Source: CAG-390 sp045633005 (lineage in GTDB: Bacteria; Bacillota; Clostridia; Oscillospirales; CAG-272). From it: a DNA stretch of 14,158 nt. A program made the translations under genes and the position numbers. The DNA is taken from contig JAZQXT010000003.1 of assembly GCA_045633005.1 (NCBI GenBank), positions 1-14,158 of the forward strand, written 5' to 3'. Positions 1 to 7,388 of this stretch are shown one piece after another. Numbering within the stretch: the first letter of the stretch is position 1; each line of letters starts with the position of its first letter. Below the pieces are notes generated by a model. That model saw nothing but the letters and a program-made list of their open reading frames with translations, did not search any database and had not been told where the DNA came from.

Positions 1-1270
1 AGCCTGCAGCCATAGCGGTCATGCCTTCGGTAGAAGAGAAGGTAACGGTGATGGCGTCGGTAGTACCAACGGTCATATACTTGGGACCTTCAACGGTTGC
101 TGTGCCGAAACCTGCATCAACGCTGAAGGAGAAACGCTCGGTAAGGTCGGGAGTATCGCCTGCGGGAGCGTCGGTCTCGGGAGCCTTGTTGGCATCGAAC
201 GTGGGAAGAGTCATCTTAGCCTGGATAGCGGCGATAGCTGCGCTTGCATCAGCGGAAGCAGTTACGCCGGAGGCAATGGTGGTGGAAAGGGTGTTAGCGT
301 AGATGCAGTTGGTAGCGGTTGCAGAGCCATTTTCGGGTACGAAGAAGGCGTCAGCGGAGCATCCGCTGGGAGTAACAAGGAGACCCGTGGAAACGCAACC
401 ATCCATAGTGACTGCACTGTCAGAGGTCTTGGTTCTGGAGACCATTCCTGCAGGACCGTACTTGGTGCCGGACTTACCGGAGTCAAGGGTGAGAGTTCCC
501 GCGTTTACGCATTCTACAAGAGAAGCGGTGCAGGTCTTGGAGCAGGTTCCGATTATACCTGCAAGGTTACTGCCTTCTGATGTGCTGGAAACGGTGATAG
601 CACCGTTGTTGATAGCGCGGGTGATAGTTCCTGCGATAGTGCCGTTTGCACAAATGATACCTGCGGCATAGTTCTTACCGCCCGTTACAGCACCGTTGTT
701 AACAACGTCGGTGAAGTTAACGGTGAGGGTGCCGTCAGCGTTACCTACTATGCCGGAAACCTGGTTGTCGGTGGATTCGATGTCACCGTTGTTAACGCAA
801 GAGGTCATGTTGAGGGTGAGCGTGCCGGTAGTGGTGGAAATGAATCCACCAAGCTGACCCGTGGTGCTAACGTCAACGTTGTTAACAACGTTCTGGAAGG
901 TTACGGTTCCGCCATTTGCAGTAGATGCAATGGGAGCTGCAGCGATGGCTGCTGCTGCGGTGGTCTGGAAGTTCTTAAGAACTGCACCGTCAGCAAGAGT
1001 GCCGAACATGGTGTTCTCAACGGTAACGGTGTAGCCGTTTCCGTCAAAGGTTCCTGCGAAGGATGCGATGGTGGAGTTCGCGGTTACGTGGTTGGTCAGC
1101 TTGATGCTTGCTGCGGAGTCAGCCTCAACAGCGGCAACAACATCTGCCCACGTCGCACACTTGGTTGCTTCTGCAGCAGAAACACTCAAGGGCAGCGCAA
1201 CGATCGCGGTTGTAAGCATAAAGCATACAGCCAGAAGAAGCGCTAAGGATTTCTTTGCGATTTGTTTCAT
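1..1270 (-). CDS. Secreted surface protein with beta-helix/GLUG-like repeats, C-terminus beyond window (partial)
   Basis: The frame is open from an ATG at 1270 to the window edge, giving 423 codons with no stop. A Shine-Dalgarno AGAAAGGA lies about 9 nt upstream, which fixes the start. The N-terminus is a signal peptide: MKQIAKK, then a hydrophobic stretch ending at an Ala-rich SAAEA cleavage site near residue 33. Around residues 70-100 comes F-x-GT-x-DGNGYT-x-TV followed by TMF-x-TL and LKNF. Several imperfect repeats of the type (C)VNNG-x-I/V...GI(V/I) follow to about residue 300. This spacing is typical of GLUG-like or right-handed beta-helix surface proteins. The last visible part (FSFSVDAGFGTATVEG...) begins a different, probably beta-sandwich domain. 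It is a paralogue of the next gene upstream (1579-4464), with the same signal-peptide style and the same DGNGYT block. It is probably exported and cell-surface or extracellular. Ligand and function are unknown. Anchoring cannot be judged because the C-terminus is missing. Confidence 0.85.
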   Translation of the reverse strand, partial: MKQIAKKSLALLLAVCFMLTTAIVALPLSVSAAEATKCATWADVVAAVEADSAASIKLTNHVTANSTIASFAGTFDGNGYTVTVENTMFGTLADGAVLKNFQTTAAAAIAAAPIASTANGGTVTFQNVVNNVDVSTTGQLGGFISTTTGTLTLNMTSCVNNGDIESTDNQVSGIVGNADGTLTVNFTDVVNNGAVTGGKNYAAGIICANGTIAGTITRAINNGAITVSSTSEGSNLAGIIGTCSKTCTASLVECVNAGTLTLDSGKSGTKYGPAGMVSRTKTSDSAVTMDGCVSTGLLVTPSGCSADAFFVPENGSATATNCIYANTLSTTIASGVTASADASAAIAAIQAKMTLPTFDANKAPETDAPAGDTPDLTERFSFSVDAGFGTATVEGPKYMTVGTTDAITVTFSSTEGMTAMAAG

Positions 1271-1324
1271 TGTTTTTTTCCTTTCTTGAAATTTGCCGAA
1301 GAAACGGTCGGCATTGATGAAATA

Positions 1325-1353
1325 ATGATATCATAATTTACTGTTTTTGTCAA
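1325..1353 (-). promoter_or_regulatory. SigA-type promoter of the partial surface protein gene
   Basis: On the minus strand a perfect -35 TTGACA (1348-1353) is followed by a 17-nt spacer and -10 TATCAT (1325-1330). Transcription would start near 1318, leaving a leader of about 48 nt before the ATG at 1270. The -10 sits in an AT-rich near-palindrome centred on ATGATATCAT (1325-1334). Confidence 0.75.
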
Positions 1354-1466
1354 TCTTTTTTATATATTTTATTTAAATAAAATTAATATTTTTTGGATTT
1401 TGGTGAGGTTTCACAAAGGGATGAGAGGCTTGAAGGTTGGATCGAATCATGCGAAATTGAATTTTT

Positions 1467-1517
1467 GAAAAAAGCAAAAACAAGGGCAGAAAGTTTTTGA
1501 ACTCTCTGCCCTTGTTT
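1467..1517 (-). terminator. Rho-independent terminator of the 961-aa surface protein gene
   Basis: The arms AAACAAGGGCAGA (1478-1490) and TCTGCCCTTGTTT (1505-1517) are perfect 13-bp inverted repeats around a short loop. Read on the minus strand the hairpin is followed by a T-rich tract (TTTTTGCTTTTTT). It lies about 60 nt downstream of the stop codon at 1579-1581. Between stop and terminator are two mutually exclusive small hairpins (1534-1546 and 1540-1561) of unknown meaning. It separates the two surface-protein transcription units. Confidence 0.85.
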
Positions 1518-1578
1518 AATGGTCAATGCTATTCAAGATAATCTTGTTTTAAAGCAAGATTTTACTATTGAATTGCAA

Positions 1579-4464
1579 TTAGAAATTTGTGACTTTCTTC
1601 TTTGTGAAGAGGTTGATTTTGTTTACATCAGAAAGGTTAATAGTAGAAGCCGTACCCTGTACATTTGCTGCGTAAAGAACAGCTGGATCGGTGATGAGAT
1701 TTTTGTTCTTTGCGTGCAAGTTTGCTTTATTGGTATCTGTTAGAGCAATTTTGCCATCGCCGTTAAGATCGCCCATGACGACTACAGTAAGAGCCTTGCT
1801 CTCGCCGTTGATTGTAGAGGTGATAATACAGGTGGTTCCTACAAGTGAGGTGCCTGTTACAGCAGTGCCGTCAGCCTTGGTAATGGAAACATCGGTGTCC
1901 GCGAAGAGCGCGATAACAGCGTCAGCGGTCATTCCGCCTGCCTTGAATACGAGGTATCCGTTATCCTCCTCGATAGAAACGTAAGTGGTGTCAGCACCGC
2001 TTGCGAATACGAAGAACTCAGCGGCTACAGCGTTCTGAGAATACTGTGCAGTAACGGTAGAGTCAGCGGTAACGTTAGTGTAGGTTCCTGCCCAACCGGT
2101 GAAGGTGTAACCATCTCTGGTGGGATCAGCGGGAACGGTAGCGTTTCCGTTGTGGTTTACGGTCTGGGTGGAAAGCACGGTTCCGTCATAATCAACGAAG
2201 GTAACGGTGTAAGTCTTGATTGCGAAGGTTGCAACGGCGTTGGTGTCAGCCGTGATGTTGGTAAGAGCAACGTTCCAACCGGTGAAGGTGTAGCCCTCCT
2301 TGGTGGGAGTGGTGGGAGCAACTGCGGTTCCGCCGTGCTCAACGGTGTCGCTACCGATGTTTGCGCCGTCAGCCCAGAAGGTAACGGTGTAGGTCTTGAT
2401 AGCGTAAACTGCGGTAACGGTGGTGTCTGAGTAAACGCCGGTGTATGCGCCGTCCCAGTTTACGAAGTCATAACCTTCTCTTGTGGGAGTTTCGGGAGGA
2501 GTTGCGCTTCCGCCTGCGGGAACGGTCTCGGTCTTGAGAATGCTTCCGTCGTGGTCAACGAAGGTAACGGTATAGCTGGAAGAAGTCTGGATGGTGCAGG
2601 TGGTTTCTGCGCCGCGGCCGAAAACGGTATCAAATGCAGTTTGGTCAGAAGTTCCGGTATAGTAGGGAGCTCTGAGAGTAGCCTCTGCTGTGGTGGTGGC
2701 ATCGGGGTTAGCGGGAACCTCAAAGGTGTAGGTAGCGCCGTTGGTTACGGTGCCGTTGACAGAGAAGTAGTAGGAGAGCTTAACAGCATCGGAGGTCTTA
2801 AGACCGGTCTTGCTGCTTGCCCAAGCCGCGTGGTTGTCTACGTCGATGATGTAGTTCATTCTGAGAGAGCCCGAGCCTGCGACGTAGTCGGTGCAAAGAC
2901 CCTCAACGGAGAAGAGGTCAAAGGAAACTCCGCTTACAGTCTGAGTGTAGGTGGGGAAGTTTGCAACGGGACCGGGGTTAACAGAGCCCTTGGTTCCGTT
3001 GAGCTCCTCGGCAGTAGTGTAGTAAGGAGTAAGAGCATCGCCGTCAAAGTTAAGGAAACCGTCGATACCTGCGATACCGTAGGTAAGGGTGGAGTCGATG
3101 TTGGTTACGAGTACGTCTACCTTAATACCGGTGAAGTTTTCGTTTGCGCCGGTAGCAAAGTTGTAAACGCTGTAGGTGCCGTAGTTAGCGGAAAGAGTAA
3201 CGTCGAACTTGGGAGTTACAAGATATACGTAATCGTTGGTGTACGTACCTGCTGCGCTGTCGTAACGGACGATAGCGTCCTCGTTAACGGTGTGGTGGGG
3301 AGCAGCGTCGGTGCCGATGAGCTGATACCAGTCGGGATCAACCTGGCTGCTGCCGTTGAGCTTGTAAGCAACCTCACCGCTTGCGAGCTGTGCATCGGTT
3401 ACCTGAGTCATACCTGCGGTGGAAGCAGACTCGACGGAGGTGTATCCGGAGGGAAGGTTAGCTACGAAGTAGCAGTTGGTACGGGTTACGGTACCGGTAG
3501 CATTATAGTTGCAGAAGTAGGAAGCGAAGTTGGTTCCGCAAGTATAGGTGGGAGCTGCGCTGAGGCAGTTGGTGAAGGTTACGCTTGCAGCGAGGTCGAC
3601 TCTGGGAAGGAATCCGCCCGCGTTGTACTTAACGTCGGTAGAGCCGCTCTTATTGTTGGTGATAGCACCGAAGTTTGCACAATCGGTGAAGGTGATAACG
3701 TCGGCATCGGAGCCGCTTGCACAAGCAAGGAATCCGCCCGCGTCACTTCCCGTAGCCTCAACGTCACCGTAGTTGATGCAACGAGTGAAGGAAACGGTGT
3801 GCTTGCTGGTATCAAGCATTCCGATGAAACCGCCTGCATAAGAGTTGGTGGTGTAGATGTCGGAGTGGTTTACGCAATCAATGAGAACGGCGGTCATATC
3901 GGTAGCGTTGGTTCTTCCGATGAAAGCGCCGACCTGGTTGTCGCTGTCGATCTTACCGAGAGATACGCAGTTGGTCATCTCGATGTAGGTGGTAACACCG
4001 GGGACGATAGCGATGAAGGACGCTACGGTTCCGTCGTCGGTAGAAACGCCTGCGGAGGTGTCAATAGCAACGTCAACGGTAACGTTTTCAATAGATATGG
4101 GGGTGGAGGAGGTAGCAGCTGCAGCCTCGTAAGCAACGGGAGTGAAATCGGTGGTGCCCGAAGCTACGACCTTGAAGTTCTTGAGGGTCGCGCCGCCGCC
4201 GAGAGTGGCGAACATGGTGTCAGCTACGGTGATGGTGTAGCCGTTACCATCAAGAGTACCCGTGAAGGTGCTTGCAAAGGTTGCACCTGCGGGAACGGTG
4301 ATGTTGCTCGTGAGAACGTAATCGCCAGTTGCGCTGGTGATCTGATCCCAAGAGGAAACGCTCGTTGCAGCCGATGCTGTGATGGGCATAGCAACGATCA
4401 CGGCGGTAAGAATCATGCAAACAGCCATGAAAAGTGATGTGAGTTTTTTGATAGTTTGCTTCAT
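1579..4464 (-). CDS. Secreted multi-domain surface protein: beta-helix-like repeats, three Listeria-Bacteroides (Flg_new) repeats, dockerin-like C-terminus
   Basis: This is a 961-aa protein starting at ATG 4464, with AAGGAGAT 8 nt upstream. An upstream in-frame ATG at 4518 lies inside the promoter and is rejected. Residues 1-32 are a signal peptide ending ASAA. Residues 60-335 hold a DGNGYTITV block and Cys/Asn-Gly repeats (NCVSLGKI, DCVNHSDI, RCINYGDV, DCANFGAI) that suggest a GLUG-like or beta-helix solenoid. Residues 360-390 contain the linker GEVAYKLN...WYQLIGTD. Residues 400-600 are an unrecognised, probably beta-rich domain. Residues 631-688, 692-748 and 752-808 are three Listeria-Bacteroides repeats (YTVTF, PTxxGYxFxxW, VTAxY). 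Residues 897-957 are dockerin-like, with a canonical first loop (D899, N901, D903, D910) and a degenerate second half. No LPXTG motif is visible. It is probably an adhesin-like or scaffold-associated protein. The function is inferred from architecture only. It has its own promoter and terminator. Confidence 0.9.
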   Translation of the reverse strand: MKQTIKKLTSLFMAVCMILTAVIVAMPITASAATSVSSWDQITSATGDYVLTSNITVPAGATFASTFTGTLDGNGYTITVADTMFATLGGGATLKNFKVVASGTTDFTPVAYEAAAATSSTPISIENVTVDVAIDTSAGVSTDDGTVASFIAIVPGVTTYIEMTNCVSLGKIDSDNQVGAFIGRTNATDMTAVLIDCVNHSDIYTTNSYAGGFIGMLDTSKHTVSFTRCINYGDVEATGSDAGGFLACASGSDADVITFTDCANFGAITNNKSGSTDVKYNAGGFLPRVDLAASVTFTNCLSAAPTYTCGTNFASYFCNYNATGTVTRTNCYFVANLPSGYTSVESASTAGMTQVTDAQLASGEVAYKLNGSSQVDPDWYQLIGTDAAPHHTVNEDAIVRYDSAAGTYTNDYVYLVTPKFDVTLSANYGTYSVYNFATGANENFTGIKVDVLVTNIDSTLTYGIAGIDGFLNFDGDALTPYYTTAEELNGTKGSVNPGPVANFPTYTQTVSGVSFDLFSVEGLCTDYVAGSGSLRMNYIIDVDNHAAWASSKTGLKTSDAVKLSYYFSVNGTVTNGATYTFEVPANPDATTTAEATLRAPYYTGTSDQTAFDTVFGRGAETTCTIQTSSSYTVTFVDHDGSILKTETVPAGGSATPPETPTREGYDFVNWDGAYTGVYSDTTVTAVYAIKTYTVTFWADGANIGSDTVEHGGTAVAPTTPTKEGYTFTGWNVALTNITADTNAVATFAIKTYTVTFVDYDGTVLSTQTVNHNGNATVPADPTRDGYTFTGWAGTYTNVTADSTVTAQYSQNAVAAEFFVFASGADTTYVSIEEDNGYLVFKAGGMTADAVIALFADTDVSITKADGTAVTGTSLVGTTCIITSTINGESKALTVVVMGDLNGDGKIALTDTNKANLHAKNKNLITDPAVLYAANVQGTASTINLSDVNKINLFTKKKVTNF

Positions 4465-4503
4465 AAATTCATCTCCTTGAATATTACAAAAAACATTGTG
4501 TTT

Positions 4504-4532
4504 ATGATAACACAGCAAATGTGTATTGTCAA
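4504..4532 (-). promoter_or_regulatory. SigA-type promoter of the 961-aa surface protein gene, overlapped by dyad symmetry
   Basis: The minus strand has -35 TTGACA (4527-4532), a 17-nt spacer and -10 TATCAT (4504-4509), the same pair as the paralogous gene's promoter. A perfect dyad TGTGTT-N6-AACACA (4497-4514) is centred on the -10. A second inverted repeat ACACA-N5-TGTGT (4510-4524) fills the spacer. These could be operator sites, but no regulator is identified. Confidence 0.75.
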
Positions 4533-4581
4533 GGGATTTTTTGAAATTTGTTTAATTATTTTATATCCAAAAAAGTTTTTT

Positions 4582-4609
4582 TGTGCAATATGCACATGTT
4601 GATTGTGCA
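4582..4609. repeat. Cluster of TGTGCA/TGCACA inverted half-sites upstream of the surface-protein promoter
   Basis: TGTGCA (4582-4587), TGCACA (4591-4596) and TGTGCA (4604-4609) form two overlapping inverted repeats with spacers of 3 and 7 nt. They lie about 50-75 bp upstream of the -35 of the 961-aa surface-protein gene and downstream of the radA terminator. Their position fits a regulator site, but this is inference. The region is AT-rich and chance symmetry is possible. Confidence 0.35.
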
Positions 4610-4660
4610 TATAAATCAATTTGTCAATTCTCGAACAAACGCTATATATAATTAAAGAAG

Positions 4661-4701
4661 CGAAAAAGCAAACGGCGCTTACCGCACCGTTTGCTTTTTC
4701 G
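4661..4701 (-). terminator. Rho-independent terminator of radA
   Basis: Arms CGAAAAAGCAAACGG (4661-4675) and CCGTTTGCTTTTTCG (4687-4701) form a perfect 15-bp stem with an 11-nt loop, directly after the radA stop codon (4702-4704). The A and T tracts are part of the stem. The same CGAAAAAGC/GCTTTTTCG design recurs after acpP. Confidence 0.85.
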
Positions 4702-6102
4702 TTATATTGTGTCCTTGGCTTTTTCCTCATCGGCGAGGAGCATCAGCACCTCGTAAACGCTCTTGACGGGCAATAGCTTTACGGAGGATTCGATCGGTCT
4801 TTTTTCAACGTTTCGGTAGGGGACGACGACGCGAGAAAAGCCAAGCCGTTCCGCCTCGCGTACACGCTGTTCGAGCGATGAAACCGCACGGCATTCGCCC
4901 GCAAGACCAATCTCGCCGATAGCGACGAGATCGTCGGGAACTATCTTATCCGTTATGGAGGATATCATAGCAAGAGCTATGGCTATATCTGCGGCGGGCT
5001 CGTCAAGATGTAAGCCGCCGATGACGTTGATGTAAATATCGTTAGCGGAGAAGCGCAGACCGAGGCGCTTTTCAAGCACCGCGGTGATAAGGCACATTCT
5101 GTTGTAGTCAACGCCGTTGACCGTGCGGCGCGGAGAGGGGAAGGAGGTCGGGCTTACGAGCGCCTGAACCTCTGCGATTATCGGACGCGTGCCTTCAAGA
5201 GTGCAGACTGCGCAGTTGCCAGAAACCTTTTTCGGTCTGCCCGCAAGAAGCACCTCGGATGGATTCGGCACTTGGCAAAGACCTTTGTCGGTCATTTCGA
5301 AAACGCCGATCTCGTTGGTCGAGCCGTATCGGTTCTTGCCCGCGCGGATTATCCTGTACGCTTGCTGATGGTCGCCCTCGAAGCACAAAACGGCGTCGAC
5401 CATATGTTCAAGCAACTTTGGTCCCGCTATCGAGCCTTCCTTGTTGACATGACCGACGAGGATGACGGAGATGTTGTCGTTCTTCGCCTTGGCGATAAAC
5501 GACAGTGCCGCCTCTCTGACCTGCGTGACGCTTCCCGGAGAGGACGAGGAGAGAGGAGAGTACATCGTTTGCACCGAGTCCACTATAACCACCTCGGGCT
5601 TTACGCGGTCTACCTCGCGCAGAACCTTGTCAACGTTGGTCTCGGTCAGGACGAAAAGCTCCTTGCCGTCAACGCCGAGGCGCTTGGCGCGAAGCTTCAG
5701 CTGACCGCCCGATTCCTCTCCCGATATGTAAAGCACGCGGCGGCTCTCGCTGAGAATACCGCTTATCTGTAGCAGAAGGGTTGATTTTCCTATTCCGGGT
5801 TCGCCCGTAAGCAGAACGACCGAGCCGCGTACAAGACCGCCGCCGAGCACGCGGTCAAGCTCGGTAAGTCCCGTTAACGAGCGGATGCATTCATCCTGCG
5901 ACATCTCGTCGAGCGGAAGCGCACGCGCATCCGTTCCGATACCCGCGCCGCGCTTGGTTTCCTGCATATTCTTTTCGGGCGAGGTGTCGATAACGTCCTC
6001 GGTAAAGGAGTTCCAAGCCCCGCATTTCGGACATTTGCCAAGCCACTTGGGGCTTTCGAATTCACAATTTGAGCATATAAAAACAGATTTTAAACGACCC
6101 AT
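4702..6102 (-). CDS. radA: DNA repair protein RadA/Sms
   Basis: The protein has 466 aa, near the family's usual length. RadA is a RecA-like ATPase and helicase that drives branch migration and helps process recombination intermediates in DNA repair and transformation; it is cytoplasmic. An N-terminal C4 zinc finger has C10, C13, C24 and C27. The RecA-like core shows Walker A GEPGIGKST (100-108), Walker B VVIVDSVQT (171-179) and the RadA signature KNRYG (256-260). The C-terminal part (about 285-460) is the Lon-protease-like domain, with VNGVDYNR and GGLHLDEPAAD. The start at 6102 is supported by AAGGA 8 nt upstream and by Cys10 falling at the expected place. It has its own promoter just after the upstream amidase gene and its own terminator, so it is probably monocistronic, with possible readthrough from the amidase. 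Confidence 0.98.
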   Translation of the reverse strand: MGRLKSVFICSNCEFESPKWLGKCPKCGAWNSFTEDVIDTSPEKNMQETKRGAGIGTDARALPLDEMSQDECIRSLTGLTELDRVLGGGLVRGSVVLLTGEPGIGKSTLLLQISGILSESRRVLYISGEESGGQLKLRAKRLGVDGKELFVLTETNVDKVLREVDRVKPEVVIVDSVQTMYSPLSSSSPGSVTQVREAALSFIAKAKNDNISVILVGHVNKEGSIAGPKLLEHMVDAVLCFEGDHQQAYRIIRAGKNRYGSTNEIGVFEMTDKGLCQVPNPSEVLLAGRPKKVSGNCAVCTLEGTRPIIAEVQALVSPTSFPSPRRTVNGVDYNRMCLITAVLEKRLGLRFSANDIYINVIGGLHLDEPAADIAIALAMISSITDKIVPDDLVAIGEIGLAGECRAVSSLEQRVREAERLGFSRVVVPYRNVEKRPIESSVKLLPVKSVYEVLMLLADEEKAKDTI

Positions 6103-6127
6103 TTTTTATTTCCTTAAGTTTTTTTAT

Positions 6128-6156
6128 ATTATACACCACAAAGCTCGCGCCGTCAA
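6128..6156 (-). promoter_or_regulatory. Promoter of radA
   Basis: On the minus strand TTGACG (6151-6156), a 17-nt spacer and a consensus TATAAT (6128-6133) lie between the amidase stop codon (6162-6164) and radA. The leader would be about 20 nt. No LexA-type box is visible here. Confidence 0.8.
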
Positions 6157-6161
6157 GTGTA

Positions 6162-6911
6162 TCAGCCGATGGCGGTGGAATATCCGTCCATATTTTTGCT
6201 TGCGGCGGCGAATATCACAAGAGCAAGCTTTTGCAGATAAGCGTCGTCGCAAAGCATCGCCGCCTCGTCGGGGTTTGATAAAAAGCCGCACTCAACGAGC
6301 ACCGCGGGGTATTCGAGCTTATCAAGCAGATATATTCTGCCGCCCGACGGCTTCACCTCACGGGTGTTTTCGGGCTGAAGGCTTGAGCTGACAAGCGCTT
6401 GTATGCTTTGGGCTACGGTCTCCGACGCCTTGTGGTTTGGCGAATAGTACACCTGCAATCCACGGTATTTTGATTGCGGGAATGAGTTCATGTGTATGCT
6501 TATGAAAAGCTGTGCGCCGCAGTCGTTGGCGGTGTCAAGCCGCGCCGCCATATCGAGTATCTTTTTTCGCCCTTTGAAGTCTGCGTTTCTGTCATATAAG
6601 AGCTTATCCTCCGTGCGCGTCTGCACTACGGAATATCCCGCGGCGTTGAACACTTCCCCGAGCATCAGAGAAATTTTAAGATTTATATCCTTCTCGCACA
6701 CTCCGCTTTTGGATACCGCGCCGCCGTCCTCGCCGCCATGGCCCGCGTCAATAACGACCGTAGGCATACCGCCGCCCGCGCCCGCTTGTGCGCTGCGCGA
6801 CAGAAGGCTCGGCAATGAAGCGCAAAATACGCAGAAAAGTGTAAAAAGCAATGCAAAAAGCAGAAACAACGCTACCGTTAGCCGAGCGTTGTTTTTTATC
6901 TTGTTTTTCAA
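6162..6911 (-). CDS. N-acetylmuramoyl-L-alanine amidase (Amidase_3 family), CwlD-like
   Basis: This 249-aa zinc amidase would cleave the lactyl-L-alanine bond between glycan strand and stem peptide, outside the membrane. Residues 10-31 form an N-terminal membrane anchor or uncleaved signal. The catalytic domain shows DAGHGGEDGG (His58), EKDINL (Glu73), SIHMNS (His140) and VECGFLSN (Glu207), the full set for Amidase_3. A single catalytic domain of this size behind one N-terminal TM resembles CwlD, which with PdaA makes muramic-delta-lactam in spore cortex. That assignment is likely but not certain, since other AmiC-like enzymes share the fold. The start is a TTG at 6911. The frame upstream is closed by a stop, and a strong GGGGGGTGAT Shine-Dalgarno precedes it by a few bases. 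No convincing SigA promoter was found between the acpP terminator and this gene. Confidence 0.93.
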   Translation of the reverse strand: MKNKIKNNARLTVALFLLFALLFTLFCVFCASLPSLLSRSAQAGAGGGMPTVVIDAGHGGEDGGAVSKSGVCEKDINLKISLMLGEVFNAAGYSVVQTRTEDKLLYDRNADFKGRKKILDMAARLDTANDCGAQLFISIHMNSFPQSKYRGLQVYYSPNHKASETVAQSIQALVSSSLQPENTREVKPSGGRIYLLDKLEYPAVLVECGFLSNPDEAAMLCDDAYLQKLALVIFAAASKNMDGYSTAIG

Positions 6912-6954
6912 ATCATCACCCCCCTAAATTCTACTGAACGTCGGGGGTAAATAT

Positions 6955-6987
6955 GCGAAAAAGCGGTTTTTAAAACCGCTTTTTCGC
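6955..6987 (-). terminator. Rho-independent terminator of acpP
   Basis: A perfect inverted repeat has 16-bp arms (GCGAAAAAGCGGTTTT, 6955-6970, and its complement, 6972-6987) about a single central base. It lies 10 bp after the acpP stop codon. It isolates acpP from the downstream amidase gene. Confidence 0.85.
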
Positions 6988-6997
6988 TCGATTATTC

Positions 6998-7222
6998 TTA
7001 TTTGATGCTTTCGAGATAGTTTACAACGTCGCCTACGGTGACGAAGTTGTGTATGTCGTTGTCGTCGATGTCAATGGTAAAGGTCTCCTCGCAACGCATT
7101 ACAAGCTCTGCAAGCTCAATGGAGTTAATGCCAAGGTCGCCAGACAGCTCTGCGTCAAGGGTTATCTTGTCTTCCTCGACCTGAAGCTCGTCAACGAGAA
7201 GCGCTTTGAATTGTTCAAACAT
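6998..7222 (-). CDS. acpP: Acyl carrier protein
   Basis: This small acidic protein of 74 aa has the acyl carrier fold. The phosphopantetheine attachment serine is in GINSIELAELV (Ser34), the clostridial variant of the usual DSL motif. It would carry growing acyl chains on 4'-phosphopantetheine in type II fatty-acid synthesis in the cytoplasm. The start at 7222 has a strong GGAGG 8 nt upstream. The gene stands alone, not in a fab cluster, with a near-consensus promoter and a strong terminator, as expected for an abundant housekeeping protein. A specialised ACP of another pathway cannot be excluded, but no synthase or ligase gene is nearby. Confidence 0.95.
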   Translation of the reverse strand: MFEQFKALLVDELQVEEDKITLDAELSGDLGINSIELAELVMRCEETFTIDIDDNDIHNFVTVGDVVNYLESIK

Positions 7223-7304
7223 TGTGATATCCTCCGAAATTTGATCCTGATTTTACATAATATCGGTGCAAGCAAAAAAGCGGCTCCGATAAAAGACCTT
7301 AACT

Positions 7305-7333
7305 ATTATATCCCATTTTTTTCAAAATGTCAA
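7305..7333 (-). promoter_or_regulatory. Consensus promoter of acpP
   Basis: A fully consensus SigA promoter on the minus strand: TTGACA (7328-7333), 17-nt spacer, TATAAT (7305-7310). The leader is about 75 nt and contains a 6-bp hairpin TATCGG/CCGATA (7261-7292). No clear FapR-type operator was seen. Confidence 0.85.
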
Positions 7334-7388
7334 GTACGCTGTCTGAATTTTTGAAGAATTTGAGAAAAATAAGACTCGTATGGACGTA

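Noticed and set aside
21..671. Two short plus-strand open frames near the window start
   Set aside because: They are antisense to the partial surface protein, which has a signal peptide, ribosome site and promoter.
2551..4437. Plus-strand open frame of 628 codons opposite the surface protein gene
   Set aside because: It is the codon-aligned antisense of 1579-4464. The real gene avoids TTA, CTA and TCA codons, so the opposite frame stays open. It lacks a ribosome site and reads as low-complexity Gly/Val/Ser.
1..4464. Repetitive DNA suggestive of a repeat array or CRISPR
   Set aside because: The repeats are imperfect, of variable spacing and in-frame with protein solenoid and Flg_new repeats; no constant repeat with unique spacers.
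4465..4518. N-terminal extension of the 961-aa surface protein to ATG 4518
   Set aside because: It would start inside the -35/-10 spacer and put 18 residues before a clear signal peptide that has its own AAGGAG site.
6912..6954. Sporulation-sigma-like promoter before the CwlD-like amidase (GCATA and TAGAAT)
   Set aside because: The -10 match is poor and spacing is arbitrary; not enough to call a SigE or SigG promoter.
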